Source: Micrococcus sp. EYE_212
Lineage (GTDB): Bacteria > Actinomycetota > Actinomycetes > Actinomycetales > Micrococcaceae
NCBI RefSeq assembly: GCF_023147585.1
Contig: NZ_JAHXOZ010000001.1
Coordinates: 62,001-126,000, forward strand
Direction of reading: 5' to 3'
Length of the DNA: 64,000 nt
This document shows, piece by piece, positions 52,686 to 61,228 of the stretch. Each line of letters starts with the position of its first letter. Positions within the stretch are counted from its first letter, which is position 1. Made by a program: the position numbers and the translations under genes. The notes below the pieces were generated by a model. It had not been told where the DNA came from. It did not search any database and saw only the letters and a list, made by a program, of their open reading frames with translations.

Positions 52686-53785
52686 GCGCCCGCCTCCGCC
52701 ACCACGGTGTTCACGGCCTCCACGACGCGTGTGACGTCCTCGTCGGTGAGCGAGGGGTGCACGGGGATGGAGAAGACCGTGGCCGCTGCGACCCGGGTGT
52801 TCGGCAGGTCCGCCTCGATGCCGAAGGACGGCAGCTCATTGGTGGGCACGGGGTAGTACACGCCGGTGCCGACGCCGAACTCCTCCTTGAGGCGGGCGAG
52901 GATGTCCGGGCGCTTCGGGGCGAGGGCCTCGGGCAGGCGCACCGTGTACTGGTGGTACACGTGCTCGGCGCCCTCCAGGACGACGGGTGTGGTCACGCCC
53001 GAAAGCTCGGCGTCGAAGCGTGCCGCGATGTCCTGTCGGCGGCGGGTCCACGCGCCGACCTTGGTCAGCTGCACACGACCGATCGCGGCGTGGATGTCCG
53101 TCATGCGATTGTTGAAGCCCACGAGCTCATTCTGGTACTGCACCTCCATGCCCTGGTTGCGCAACAGCCGCACCCGGCGCGCCACGTCGGGGTCCGCCAC
53201 GGAGACCATGCCCCCCTCGCCGGAGGTCATGTTCTTGGTGGGGTACAGGCTGAACATGGCCCAGGCCCCGAAGGTCCCCACGGGACGGTCCTGCCAGCGG
53301 GTGCCGTGCGCCTGGGCGGCGTCCTCGAAGACCATCAGGCCGTGCTCGTCCGCAATCTCCTGCAGCTCGGTCATGCGCGCCGGGTGGCCGTACAGGTGCA
53401 CCGGCATGATCGCCCGGGTGCGCTCGGTGACCTTGGCCCGCACGTCTGCCGGATCGAGGGTGTAGGAGTCCAGCTCGATGTCGGCGAACACCGGCGTGGC
53501 CCCCGTGAGCGCCACGGCGTTGCCGGTGGCCGCGAACGTGAACGCGGGCACGATGACCTCGTCGCCCGTTCCGATGCCCGCCGCGAGCAGACCCAGGTGC
53601 AGGCCCGAGGTGCCCGAGTTGACGGCCACGCACTCGCGGCCGTCCACCATCACCTGGGCGAACTCGTCCTCGAAGGCCTTGACCTCCGGCCCCTGCGCCA
53701 CCATGCCGGAGCGCAGGACGCGGTCCACGGCCTCCCGCTCCTCGTCGCCGATGATCGGCTTCGCCGCCGGGATGAACTCAGGCAT
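52682..53785 (-). CDS. DegT/DnrJ/EryC1/StrS aminotransferase (WbpE/WlbC-like)
   Basis: A 367-residue PLP aminotransferase of sugar nucleotides. The N-terminal IPAAKPIIGDEEREAVDRVL, the cofactor region VNSGTSGLHLGLLAAGIGTG, DAAQAHGTRW, and the PLP Lys in FSLYPTKNMTSGEGGMV are all present, with NNRMTDIHAAIGRVQL near 235. In the diacetamido-uronic acid pathway this enzyme turns the 3-keto-uronate into the 3-amino sugar, using glutamate. Eight-base overlap with the acetyltransferase gene and four-base overlap with the oxidoreductase gene. Confidence 0.9.
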   Translation of the reverse strand: MPEFIPAAKPIIGDEEREAVDRVLRSGMVAQGPEVKAFEDEFAQVMVDGRECVAVNSGTSGLHLGLLAAGIGTGDEVIVPAFTFAATGNAVALTGATPVFADIELDSYTLDPADVRAKVTERTRAIMPVHLYGHPARMTELQEIADEHGLMVFEDAAQAHGTRWQDRPVGTFGAWAMFSLYPTKNMTSGEGGMVSVADPDVARRVRLLRNQGMEVQYQNELVGFNNRMTDIHAAIGRVQLTKVGAWTRRRQDIAARFDAELSGVTTPVVLEGAEHVYHQYTVRLPEALAPKRPDILARLKEEFGVGTGVYYPVPTNELPSFGIEADLPNTRVAAATVFSIPVHPSLTDEDVTRVVEAVNTVVAEAGA

Positions 53786-54401
53786 GGGACTCCTCCTCCT
53801 GGCCGGCCGCGCGCAGCGCGCCGTCCTCCTCGATGAACCTCTCCTCGGTGTCCGGGCAGACCCAGACCCCGTCCTGCTGCTCCAGCCGACGGCCGGTGCG
53901 GCCGACCCAGCCGAGCTGACGCGCGGGCACGCCGGCCACGAGGGCGAACTCCGGCACGTCCCGGGTCACCACGGACCCGGCGGCCACGAGTGCCCACGCG
54001 CCGATGCGCACGGGGGCCACGCACACCGAGCGCGCGCCGATGGCGGCGCCGTCGCCGATGTCCACGCCCACGGCCTCCCAGTCCGCGCCGGACTTCTGGG
54101 AGAGGTCCGGGTTCACCGCGCGCGGGTAGGTGTCGTTCGTCAGCACCACCCCGGGGCCGATGAAGACGCCCCGGCCCAGACGGGCGGGCTCGTAGACGAG
54201 CGCCAGGTTCTGAACCTTGCAGTCGTCGCCCATCTCCACGCCGGTGCCGATGTAGGCGGCGCGGCCGACGATGCACCGCTCGCCGAGGCGCGCCTGCTCC
54301 CGCACCTGCGCGAGGTGCCAGATCTTGGAGCCGGCGCCGATGCGGGCGTCGGCGGACACGTCGGCCCCGGGGGCCGTGAAGAACTCCGCGGTCTCGGTCA
54401 T
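53778..54401 (-). CDS. Left-handed beta-helix N-acetyltransferase (WbpD/WlbB-like)
   Basis: 207 residues of hexapeptide repeats: IGAGSKIWHLAQVREQARLG, CIVGRAAYIGTGVEMGDDCK, VFIGPGVVLTNDTYPRAVNP, ALVAAGSVVTRDVPEFALVA and GVPARQLGWVG. This is the sugar 3-N-acetyltransferase subgroup that follows a StrS aminotransferase in WbpD/WlbB operons; the His in KIWHLAQV corresponds in position to the His expected in catalysis. The C-terminus (DGVWVCPDTEERF) resembles the short metal-site-like tail of this subgroup. It overlaps the aminotransferase by eight bases and follows the dehydrogenase by 11. Confidence 0.88.
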   Translation of the reverse strand: MTETAEFFTAPGADVSADARIGAGSKIWHLAQVREQARLGERCIVGRAAYIGTGVEMGDDCKVQNLALVYEPARLGRGVFIGPGVVLTNDTYPRAVNPDLSQKSGADWEAVGVDIGDGAAIGARSVCVAPVRIGAWALVAAGSVVTRDVPEFALVAGVPARQLGWVGRTGRRLEQQDGVWVCPDTEERFIEEDGALRAAGQEEESHA

Positions 54402-54412
54402 CTCCGGGCCCC

Positions 54413-55711
54413 TCAGGCGTCCGCGGGGACGCCGATGACGCGGCGGGTCACGCCGGCCCAGGCCTCGGGCGAGGTCACGTTGCGGCCGTCCACGAGGGTC
54501 CGCACGCCGGGCAGGTCCGCCGGGGTCAGCGCACGGTACTCGGCGTGGTCGGTCTGCAGCACGGCGGCGTCCACCTCGGCGCCCATCGTGTGCGGCTCGA
54601 AGCCGAGGCCGCGCAGCTCCTCGTCCGTGTACATCGGATCGTGGACGCTCACCTCGGCGCCGCGGGTGCGCAGGGCGCCGACCGTGGCGAAGACACCCGA
54701 GAAGGCGGTCTCCTTCACGCCGCCGCGGTAGGCGGCGCCGAGGACGACGACGCGCTGGCCGGCCAGGTCGCCATGAGCCTCGGCGAGGAGCTGGACGGCG
54801 AAGTCCGGCATGCCGGCGTTGACGGCGCGCGCGGTGCGGACGATGTCCGCCGCGGGGTCGTTCCACAGGTACAGGCGGGGGTACACGGGGATGCAGTGGC
54901 CGCCCACGGCGATGCCCGGGCGGTGGATGTGGCTGTACGGCTGCGAGTTGGACGCCTCGATCACCTGGTAGATGTCGATCCCGGCTTGCCCGGCGTAGCG
55001 GGCGAACTCGTTGGCGAGGCCGATGTTCACGTCCCGGTACGTGGTCTCGGCGAGCTTGGCCATCTCGGAGGCCTCGGCGCTGCCCAGGTCCCACACGCCG
55101 TTGGGGCGCTGCAGGTCGGGGCGCTCGTCGAAGTCCAGGACGGCCTCGTAGAACTCGCGGGCCTTCTCCGCACCCGCGGCCGAGAGGCCGCCGATGAGCT
55201 TGGGGTAGCGACGCAGGTCCTCGAAGACCCGGCCGGTCAGCACGCGCTCCGGGGAGAACACGAGGTGGAAGTCCTCGCCCTCGGTCAGGCCAGAGCCCTC
55301 CTCCAGCATGGGCTTCCAGCGGGAGCGGGTGGTGCCCACCGGCAGGGTGGTCTCATAGGAGACGAGGGTCCCGGCGGTCAGATGCTGGGCGAGCTCGCCG
55401 GTGGCGCCGTCCATCCAGCCGAAGTCGGGGCGCGCCTCCTCGTCCACGAACAGCGGCACCACCAGCACGACCGCGTCCGCGCCGGGGATGGCGTCCCCGT
55501 AATCGGTGGTGGCGCGCAGGCGGCCGGCCCGCACGGACTCGGAGAGCTTCTCCTGGAGGTGGGCCTCACCGGGGAACGGCTCGGTGCCCGCGTTGACCAG
55601 ATCCACGACGGCGGCGTTGACGTCCACGCCGACCACCTCGTGGCCCTTGCTCGCGAACTGGACGGCCAGGGGCAGTCCGATCTTCCCCAGGGCGACGACG
55701 GCGATCTTCAT
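54413..55711 (-). CDS. UDP-N-acetylhexosamine 6-dehydrogenase (WbpA-like)
   Basis: 432 residues. N-terminal Rossmann motif KIAVVALGKIGLPLAVQFAS, central TYRDVNIGLANEFARYAG and the catalytic Cys in GIAVGGHCIPVYPRLYL; the C-terminal UDP-binding domain has VVLGAAYRGGVKETAFSG. Enzymes of this family oxidise C6 of UDP-hexoses twice to the uronate. Being first in the operon with the 3-dehydrogenase, aminotransferase and acetyltransferase suggests it makes UDP-GlcNAcA for the diacetamido pathway. It is clearly different from the wecC in the same locus. UDP-ManNAc as substrate cannot be excluded. Confidence 0.88.
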   Translation of the reverse strand: MKIAVVALGKIGLPLAVQFASKGHEVVGVDVNAAVVDLVNAGTEPFPGEAHLQEKLSESVRAGRLRATTDYGDAIPGADAVVLVVPLFVDEEARPDFGWMDGATGELAQHLTAGTLVSYETTLPVGTTRSRWKPMLEEGSGLTEGEDFHLVFSPERVLTGRVFEDLRRYPKLIGGLSAAGAEKAREFYEAVLDFDERPDLQRPNGVWDLGSAEASEMAKLAETTYRDVNIGLANEFARYAGQAGIDIYQVIEASNSQPYSHIHRPGIAVGGHCIPVYPRLYLWNDPAADIVRTARAVNAGMPDFAVQLLAEAHGDLAGQRVVVLGAAYRGGVKETAFSGVFATVGALRTRGAEVSVHDPMYTDEELRGLGFEPHTMGAEVDAAVLQTDHAEYRALTPADLPGVRTLVDGRNVTSPEAWAGVTRRVIGVPADA

Positions 55712-55770
55712 CCGGATCCAGCTGTTCCTTCCGTGCGCGGCTCCCTGCGCGGTCCGCGGTCCAGGGAGAT

Positions 55771-55805
55771 GTGGCCGGCCCCGACGCGCGACGCGGGTCG
55801 GCCAC
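55771..55805 (-). terminator. Imperfect hairpin between two glycopolymer operons
   Basis: GTGGCCG pairs with CGGCCAC, with partial pairing further in, in the 172-base gap after the glycosyltransferase gene. It lies just downstream of the -10 candidate for the next operon, so it may be a leader structure instead. Confidence 0.35.
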
Positions 55806-55819
55806 GGGGCACGGGGCCG

Positions 55820-55825
55820 AGCCTA
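55820..55825 (-). promoter_or_regulatory. Candidate -10 box for the diacetamido-sugar operon (TAGGCT)
   Basis: TAGGCT on the minus strand lies 109 bases before the dehydrogenase ATG, giving a leader of about 100 bases. No -35 element is clear. Confidence 0.4.
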
Positions 55826-55883
55826 GCACCGGGCCCTTTCGCGGGCGGCGAGTGACCCGTCTGGCGGCACGGTGCGGCGGCCC

Positions 55884-57638
55884 TCAGCGGGTCGGATGCA
55901 CCCCGAGTCCCGCGTACAGCTCGCGGTAGCGCCGGGCGTTGCCGGCCCACGTCCGCGTCTCGAGCGCCCACGCACGGCCCTCGGCGCCCAGGCGGGCGCG
56001 CAGCGCCGGATCCTCGCCCAGCAGGTCGAGGGCGTCCGCGAGCGCCGCGTCGTCGCCGGCAGGGAAGAGCAGGCCGGTGTGTCCGTCCTCCACGAGCTCC
56101 CGCAGCGCGGGCAGGTCCGAGGCGATGACCGGCCGTGCCGTCGCGGAGGCCTCGACGGTCTTCATGGGGGTGACCGAGCGAGTCACGGGCAGGTCGCGCC
56201 GGGGCACCACGAACGCGTCGATGGCGGCGTGGTGCAGGCGCGCGGCCGCACGGGGCACCCGGCCGGGGAAGCGGCACAGGGGGCCGATCCCGAGCTCGGC
56301 GGCGAGGCTCTTGAGCCCGGGCAGGGCCACGCCGTCGCCGGCGATCAGCACGCGCAGGTCCGGGCGCCGCGGCGCGAGGAGGGCGGCGGCGCGCAGCAGG
56401 GTGTCCAGCCCCTCGTAGTCCACGATGCTCGAGACGGTTCCCACCACGAACGCCCCGGCCCAGTCGTCCCAGCCCAGCTCAGCGCGGGCGGCAGCCGCGT
56501 CCGGCGGCTCCGCGAGGAAGGCCTCGCCCACCGCGTTGGGGCACAGCACGACGTCGGAACCGGCCACGCCGCCCGCGACGAGGCGCTCGCGCATCCCCTC
56601 GCCGAGGGTCACGACGCCGTCGGCCCGGGCGGCGGCCTCCGCCTCGCGTTCGACGAACCGCCGGTACCGCTCGGACTCGCGCGCCTCCGGCCCGCGCGCG
56701 GCCGCCCAGGTGTCCGCGAGCTGGCCGCGCACCTCGTACACCCACGGGATCCCGAACGCGTCCGCCACCGCGCCCACGGCGGCGGCGTTGGCGAAGTGCG
56801 TTGTGGTGTGCAGCAGGGCGGGGCGCTCCCTGCGGACGTGGTCGGCGAGCAGCTCGGCGTGCTGCACGAACCGGTCCGCCTGGCCCTGCGCCAGGCGGAC
56901 CGGGAGCAGCCGGTGGTAGGCGACGCCGTCCACGACGTCGCGCTCGGCGGCCCACGGGACGCCCACCTGCACGGGGTAGCCCGGGCGGGTGACGGCCGAG
57001 ACGGCGAACCCCTCCTCCCGGAGGGAGCGCAGGATCGAGTGGCTGCGCTGGGCGTAGCCGGACCCGGTGTGGGGCAGCGAGTTGGTGAGGACGTGCAGGA
57101 CGCGTCCCGGCACCGGGGCGTAGGAGCGCTCCCGGGCGAGCACCGGCGTCGCCCCCCGGAAGGCGTCCCGCTCCCCCGCCATGCGACGGGCGAGGTGACG
57201 GTTGCGCGGGTGCACGGCGGCGAGGCGCGCCGCCTCGTCGAGGTCGCCGCGGTGGGCGGCCAGCCGTGCGGCGGCCGCGGTCCATGCCGCGGCGCGCAGC
57301 CCCACGGGCACGGAGTCCAGGTGGGCGGCGGCCAGGTCGGGCCGGCCGAGGCCCAGCGCGGCGTCGGCGCGGTGCACACGGGCGGCGGGGCTGACGTCGT
57401 CCGCCCGCTCGAGGGACGCGAGCCCGGCCTCGCGCTCGCCGCGCATCTCGTGGCCCACCGCTGCGGCGACGCCGCCGGGGGCCCGGGTGAGGACGGCGGC
57501 GGCCCGTTCGGTCACCGCGCGCGGCAGGCGGCGGGAGATCTGCAGAGCGAGGAGGACCGGGTCGTCGGCGAGGTGCTCGCGCACCGTCTGGGCGGTCAGC
57601 GCGAGGCTGCGCAGCAGGGGCCGGCGGGCTCGGAGCAC
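55884..57638 (-). CDS. GT4 glycosyltransferase with N-terminal helical domain
   Basis: 584 residues. About 150 residues of alpha-helical, TPR-like sequence come first (AALGLGRPDLAAAHLDSVPVG), then a GT4 enzyme: LHVLTNSLPHTGSGYAQRSHSIL, LLHTTTHFANAAAVGAVADAF, IPWVYEVRGQLAD, and the donor-binding half with VGTVSSIVDYEGLDTLLRAA, VLIAGDGVALPGL and SVTPMKTVEASATARPVIASDLPALRELV. The GTG at 57638 has GGAGG six bases upstream and lies two bases after the wecC stop, suggesting that it transfers ManNAcA (inference from coupling). Confidence 0.88.
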   Translation of the reverse strand: MLRARRPLLRSLALTAQTVREHLADDPVLLALQISRRLPRAVTERAAAVLTRAPGGVAAAVGHEMRGEREAGLASLERADDVSPAARVHRADAALGLGRPDLAAAHLDSVPVGLRAAAWTAAAARLAAHRGDLDEAARLAAVHPRNRHLARRMAGERDAFRGATPVLARERSYAPVPGRVLHVLTNSLPHTGSGYAQRSHSILRSLREEGFAVSAVTRPGYPVQVGVPWAAERDVVDGVAYHRLLPVRLAQGQADRFVQHAELLADHVRRERPALLHTTTHFANAAAVGAVADAFGIPWVYEVRGQLADTWAAARGPEARESERYRRFVEREAEAAARADGVVTLGEGMRERLVAGGVAGSDVVLCPNAVGEAFLAEPPDAAAARAELGWDDWAGAFVVGTVSSIVDYEGLDTLLRAAALLAPRRPDLRVLIAGDGVALPGLKSLAAELGIGPLCRFPGRVPRAAARLHHAAIDAFVVPRRDLPVTRSVTPMKTVEASATARPVIASDLPALRELVEDGHTGLLFPAGDDAALADALDLLGEDPALRARLGAEGRAWALETRTWAGNARRYRELYAGLGVHPTR

Positions 57639-57640
57639 GG

Positions 57641-58897
57641 TCAGCCTCCGGTGCCGGGGCGCCACTGGCCGCGGGTGTCGACCACCCGCTTGCCGCGGGC
57701 GGCCTCGCCGAGGCCGGCGAACGCGTGGTGGTCCACGAGGAGGAGCACCACGTCCGCCCGGTCCACGGCCTCCTCGGCGGGGACGAGGCGCACGTTCTCG
57801 CGGTCCGCGAGCGCGGCGGGGAGCTCGTCCACGTGGGGCTCGGCGACGAGCACCGTCGATGCGTGGAGCTGCTCGGCCAGGTCGACCGCGATGGTCAGGG
57901 CCGGCGACTCGCGGAGGTCGTCGATGTTGGGCTTGAACGCGAGCCCGAGGGCGGCGACCACGGGCGGGCGGCCGGTGTCCTGCAGGACGTCGAACGCGGC
58001 GGCCTTCACCTGGTCGATCACCCATCGCGGCTTGGCGTCGTTGATCTCGCGGGCCGCGCGGATGAGCCGGGCGGAGGCGGGTGCCGCGTCGACGATGAAC
58101 CAGGGGTCCACGGCGATGCAGTGCCCGCCCACCCCCGGCCCGGGCTGGAGGATGTCCACACGAGGGTGGTGGTTGGCCAGCTCGATGAGCTCCCAGACGT
58201 CGATCCCGAGTTCGTCGCAGATCACCGAGAGCTCGTTGGCGAAGGCGATGTTGACGTCGCGGTAGGAGTTCTCCACGAGCTTGGCCATCTCCGCCGTGCG
58301 CCTGTCCGTCAGCAGGATCTCCCCGCGGCAGAAGGTCTCGTAGAGGCGCTTCGCCCGTTCGGCGGCCTCGGGCGTCGAGCCGCCCACGATCCTGTCGTTC
58401 GTCACGAGCTCGACCATCACGCGGCCGGGAAGCACGCGCTCGGGGCAGTGGGCCGTGTCGATCCCCCGCTCGCGCAGGTCGGGTCGCGCCGCGAGGATGA
58501 CCTCGGCCATGTGCTCGGTGGCGCCGGGGGGCGAGGTGGACTCCAGGATCACGAGCTCGCCCCCACGCAGCCGCGGCGCGAGGGACCGCGCGGCGGCCTC
58601 GATGAACCGCAGGTCCGGCGCGTGGCCGTCCGTGAACGGCGTGGGGACGGCGACGATGTAGGCGTCCGCGGCGGGCGTGGTGGTGGAGGCGGTGAGCGTG
58701 CCCGCCGCGACCGCGCGGGACACGAACTCGGCGAGGTCCGGCTCCACGAAGGGGACGGTTCCGGCGTTGACCGCGTCCACGGTGCGCTGGCTGACGTCCA
58801 CGCCGTGGACGCGGACGCCGTGCTCGGCCAGGATGGCAGCCGTGGGCAGGCCGATGTAGCCGAGGCCGACGACGGCGACCGACTGGATCTCTCTCAC
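57641..58897 (-). CDS. wecC: UDP-N-acetyl-D-mannosamine dehydrogenase
   Basis: WecC oxidises UDP-ManNAc to UDP-ManNAcA. 418 residues with close similarity, as I remember it, to E. coli WecC throughout: VAVVGLGYIGLPTAAILAE, VDAVNAGTVPFVEPDLAEFV, AVPTPFTDGHAPDL, AHCPERVLPGRVMVELV, SYRDVNIAFANELSVICDEL, HHPRVDILQPGPGVGGHC with the catalytic Cys in GHCIAVDPWFIV, and GLAFKPNIDDLRESPA. Together with wecB it forms the donor of the acidic sugar in Micrococcus teichuronic acid. GTG start with AAGGA eight bases upstream; its own promoter candidate lies at 58973-58978. Confidence 0.96.
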   Translation of the reverse strand: MREIQSVAVVGLGYIGLPTAAILAEHGVRVHGVDVSQRTVDAVNAGTVPFVEPDLAEFVSRAVAAGTLTASTTTPAADAYIVAVPTPFTDGHAPDLRFIEAAARSLAPRLRGGELVILESTSPPGATEHMAEVILAARPDLRERGIDTAHCPERVLPGRVMVELVTNDRIVGGSTPEAAERAKRLYETFCRGEILLTDRRTAEMAKLVENSYRDVNIAFANELSVICDELGIDVWELIELANHHPRVDILQPGPGVGGHCIAVDPWFIVDAAPASARLIRAAREINDAKPRWVIDQVKAAAFDVLQDTGRPPVVAALGLAFKPNIDDLRESPALTIAVDLAEQLHASTVLVAEPHVDELPAALADRENVRLVPAEEAVDRADVVLLLVDHHAFAGLGEAARGKRVVDTRGQWRPGTGG

Positions 58898-58972
58898 GCT
58901 CAGGTTCCTTGCTCGTTGCGGGGGTGACCGGACCGTCTCCCGTCGCGCGGGCGCCTCAGGAACGGTCGCCCC

Positions 58973-58978
58973 ACCTTA
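58973..58978 (-). promoter_or_regulatory. Candidate -10 box for wecC (TAAGGT)
   Basis: TAAGGT on the minus strand overlaps the stop codon of the upstream glycosyltransferase and is 75 bases before the wecC GTG. Confidence 0.4.
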
Positions 58979-61228
58979 TCCTCGGACGGCGCCGCGGTGC
59001 GCCGGGAGGTGCAGGGCGTCCCGCCACAGCGCGGCCACGGCGTTCTCGTCGAAGTCGGCGGCACGCTCCCGGGCGGCAGCGGACAGAGCGTCCCACCGGG
59101 CGTCGTCGTGGACGGCCTCAAGGATGCGTGCGGCGGCGTCCTCCGTGTCCGCGACCACGAAGCGCTCCCCGAAGACCCCGGCCGCCCCGGGGCGCGCCCA
59201 CACCACGGGCACGGCCCCGGAGACCATGCCCTCGGCCGGGGCCAGGTGGAAGCTCTCCGCGGTGGACGGGGAGAGCACCCAGCCGATCTTCGTCAGCCAG
59301 GATCCCATGTCCGCGCCGAACGGCTCGAACGCCACAGCCTCGCGCAGGCTGGACGCGCCGAGGCGGGCGAGCAGCTCGGCATAGCCCTCGCGCTGCTCCG
59401 GCTTCCGCCACTCGTGCGGGTACTCCCACGGCATGCGGCCACGCACGTGGAGGGTGAACCGTTCGTCCTCGACGCGGAGGCGGGCCAGCACGTCCACGGC
59501 CCGGTCCAGGCGCTTGCGCAGCGGCACGATCCCCACGAGGCCCAGCCGGTGTCGCCGGCCCGGCAGCCCGGGGCGGTCCAGATCTGCGAGGGACACGGCG
59601 TTGGGGATCACGGTCACCCGGTCCTCGGCGAGGCCGAGGTGCCCGCGCACCAGGCCGGCATAGAGGTCGGAGACGGTGACGACGAGGTCCACGGCCGAGG
59701 CGTCCAGGTCCGCAAGCCATCCGCCCCGCAGCTCGAACATGTGCAGGCGCACCACGAGGCGCTGGCCCGGCCGCTTGTGCCGCGCGTACCAGACGGCGTT
59801 CGGCCCGGCCCACTCGCACACCACGACGTCGGCCCACTCGGCCAGGCGGCGGGAGGCGGCCTCGTCGTGCCGGTGCAGGGCGGGCCAGCGGTCCAGACGC
59901 AGCTCGACCGACGGGTCGTCGCGCAGCAGGTCGATGAGCTCGCCGGCGAACTTCAGGTCGTGCCCGGCGACGACGACGCGTGTCCGCCCCGTCCGCGAGG
60001 CGTCGCCGCCGGCGTTCCGAGCCCGGGCGGCGTCGACGGCGCCGACCCGCTCGAGGCACGAGAGCAGCTCCCGCGAGCGCGCGCCGACCCGATAGGGCTC
60101 CGCGGCGGCGACGACGCGTCGCGAGAGCGCGGGAAGGTCGGCGCGGACCGCCGCGAGCCGCGCTGCGACATCCTCGGCCGTGTCCGTCGCCCCGTCGACG
60201 AACAGCGGATAGTCCGCGCCGAGCAGCTCCTCGTGCGCGGTCGTGCGGTTGACGAGCGGGGGCACCCCCACAGCGCAGCTCTCCAGCACCTTCGTCGAGA
60301 TCTCGAGGGAGAGGTCGAGGTCCGGGTCCCGCCACCCCAGGGACACGTCCGCGCCCGCCGTGAGCGCCGTGGCGTCCGCACGGCTGAGGGCGCCGGTCCA
60401 GGTGAAGCCGAGGCGGGGCGTCTCGAGGGAGGCCTGCATGGACTCGGCCCAGTCCGGGTCGTCGGGCTCGCGGTGCACCTTGTCCCCGGCCATGGTCAGG
60501 GTGGCGTCCACGCCGCGGGCCTGCAGGGCCGCGAGGACGTCCATCATGAGGTCCGTGCGCCAGCGGCGGGCGAACTTGCCCGTGTAGACGAGCCGCAGGG
60601 GCCCGGTGCCGCGGTCCTGAGGGCCCGCCACGGGCGCGAGGGCGTCGGGGACCATCGGCGAGAGGATCGCCGTGCGCCCGGCGGCCGCGGGGACCATGGC
60701 CTCGAGCACCGCCCTTGCCGCAGGCGTCTGGGCGAGCATGAGGCGGCTGGCGGCGGCGATCGTCCCCAGGCGCTCGGCCGTCTCCGCAGTGAAGTCCGCC
60801 GGCCCGTACCCGTACTCCGTCACGTAGGACCACAGCCGGCCGGGGAAGGCCTGGCGATCGGCGAGGGCCCCGCACACGCGCACACCGCGCACGAGGACGA
60901 CGTCGTAGGGCGAGGCCTCGTCCCGCTCGCGCAGCACCTCGACGGCGCGGACGGGCGTCATGGCGTGCTGACTGGGCCGCGGCCGGGCGTCGAGCACGCG
61001 GACGCCGGGCAGGCGCCGCAGGGGCTCGGAGAGCAGGTCGCGCCGCTCCTCGGCCTTGAGCTGGACGTCCACGTGCGCGCCCGTGCGGGCGAGGGTCTCG
61101 GCGATCGAGGGCAGCCACAGGGCCGAGCCGTCGACCACGTTGAGGTCCACGTCCCCGTAGAGCAGGACGCGCACGCCCGCGGCGGGAGCAGGGTCACCGG
61201 GCAGGAGGGGCTCGTGGCCGGCGGTCAC
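58976..61228 (-). CDS. Two-domain glycosyltransferase (GT4 + AGHDLKF module)
   Basis: 750 residues with two GT-B units. The first (about 15-410) reads VRVLLYGDVDLNVVDGSALW, WSYVTEYGYGPADFTAE, LRLVYTGKFARRWRTDLMMDVL, and ends with STKVLESCAVGVPPLVNRTT. The second (about 425-740) begins TRVVVAGHDLKFAGELIDLL and continues ADVVVCEWAGPNAVWYARHK, RLGLVGIVPLRKRLDRAVDVL and SPSTAESFHLAPAEGMVSG. The second unit is shared with the transferase at 43506-45395. A bifunctional enzyme that adds alternating sugars would suit a disaccharide-repeat polymer such as teichuronic acid, but that is inference. GTG start overlapping the preceding stop. Confidence 0.82.
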   Translation of the reverse strand: MTAGHEPLLPGDPAPAAGVRVLLYGDVDLNVVDGSALWLPSIAETLARTGAHVDVQLKAEERRDLLSEPLRRLPGVRVLDARPRPSQHAMTPVRAVEVLRERDEASPYDVVLVRGVRVCGALADRQAFPGRLWSYVTEYGYGPADFTAETAERLGTIAAASRLMLAQTPAARAVLEAMVPAAAGRTAILSPMVPDALAPVAGPQDRGTGPLRLVYTGKFARRWRTDLMMDVLAALQARGVDATLTMAGDKVHREPDDPDWAESMQASLETPRLGFTWTGALSRADATALTAGADVSLGWRDPDLDLSLEISTKVLESCAVGVPPLVNRTTAHEELLGADYPLFVDGATDTAEDVAARLAAVRADLPALSRRVVAAAEPYRVGARSRELLSCLERVGAVDAARARNAGGDASRTGRTRVVVAGHDLKFAGELIDLLRDDPSVELRLDRWPALHRHDEAASRRLAEWADVVVCEWAGPNAVWYARHKRPGQRLVVRLHMFELRGGWLADLDASAVDLVVTVSDLYAGLVRGHLGLAEDRVTVIPNAVSLADLDRPGLPGRRHRLGLVGIVPLRKRLDRAVDVLARLRVEDERFTLHVRGRMPWEYPHEWRKPEQREGYAELLARLGASSLREAVAFEPFGADMGSWLTKIGWVLSPSTAESFHLAPAEGMVSGAVPVVWARPGAAGVFGERFVVADTEDAAARILEAVHDDARWDALSAAARERAADFDENAVAALWRDALHLPAHRGAVRG

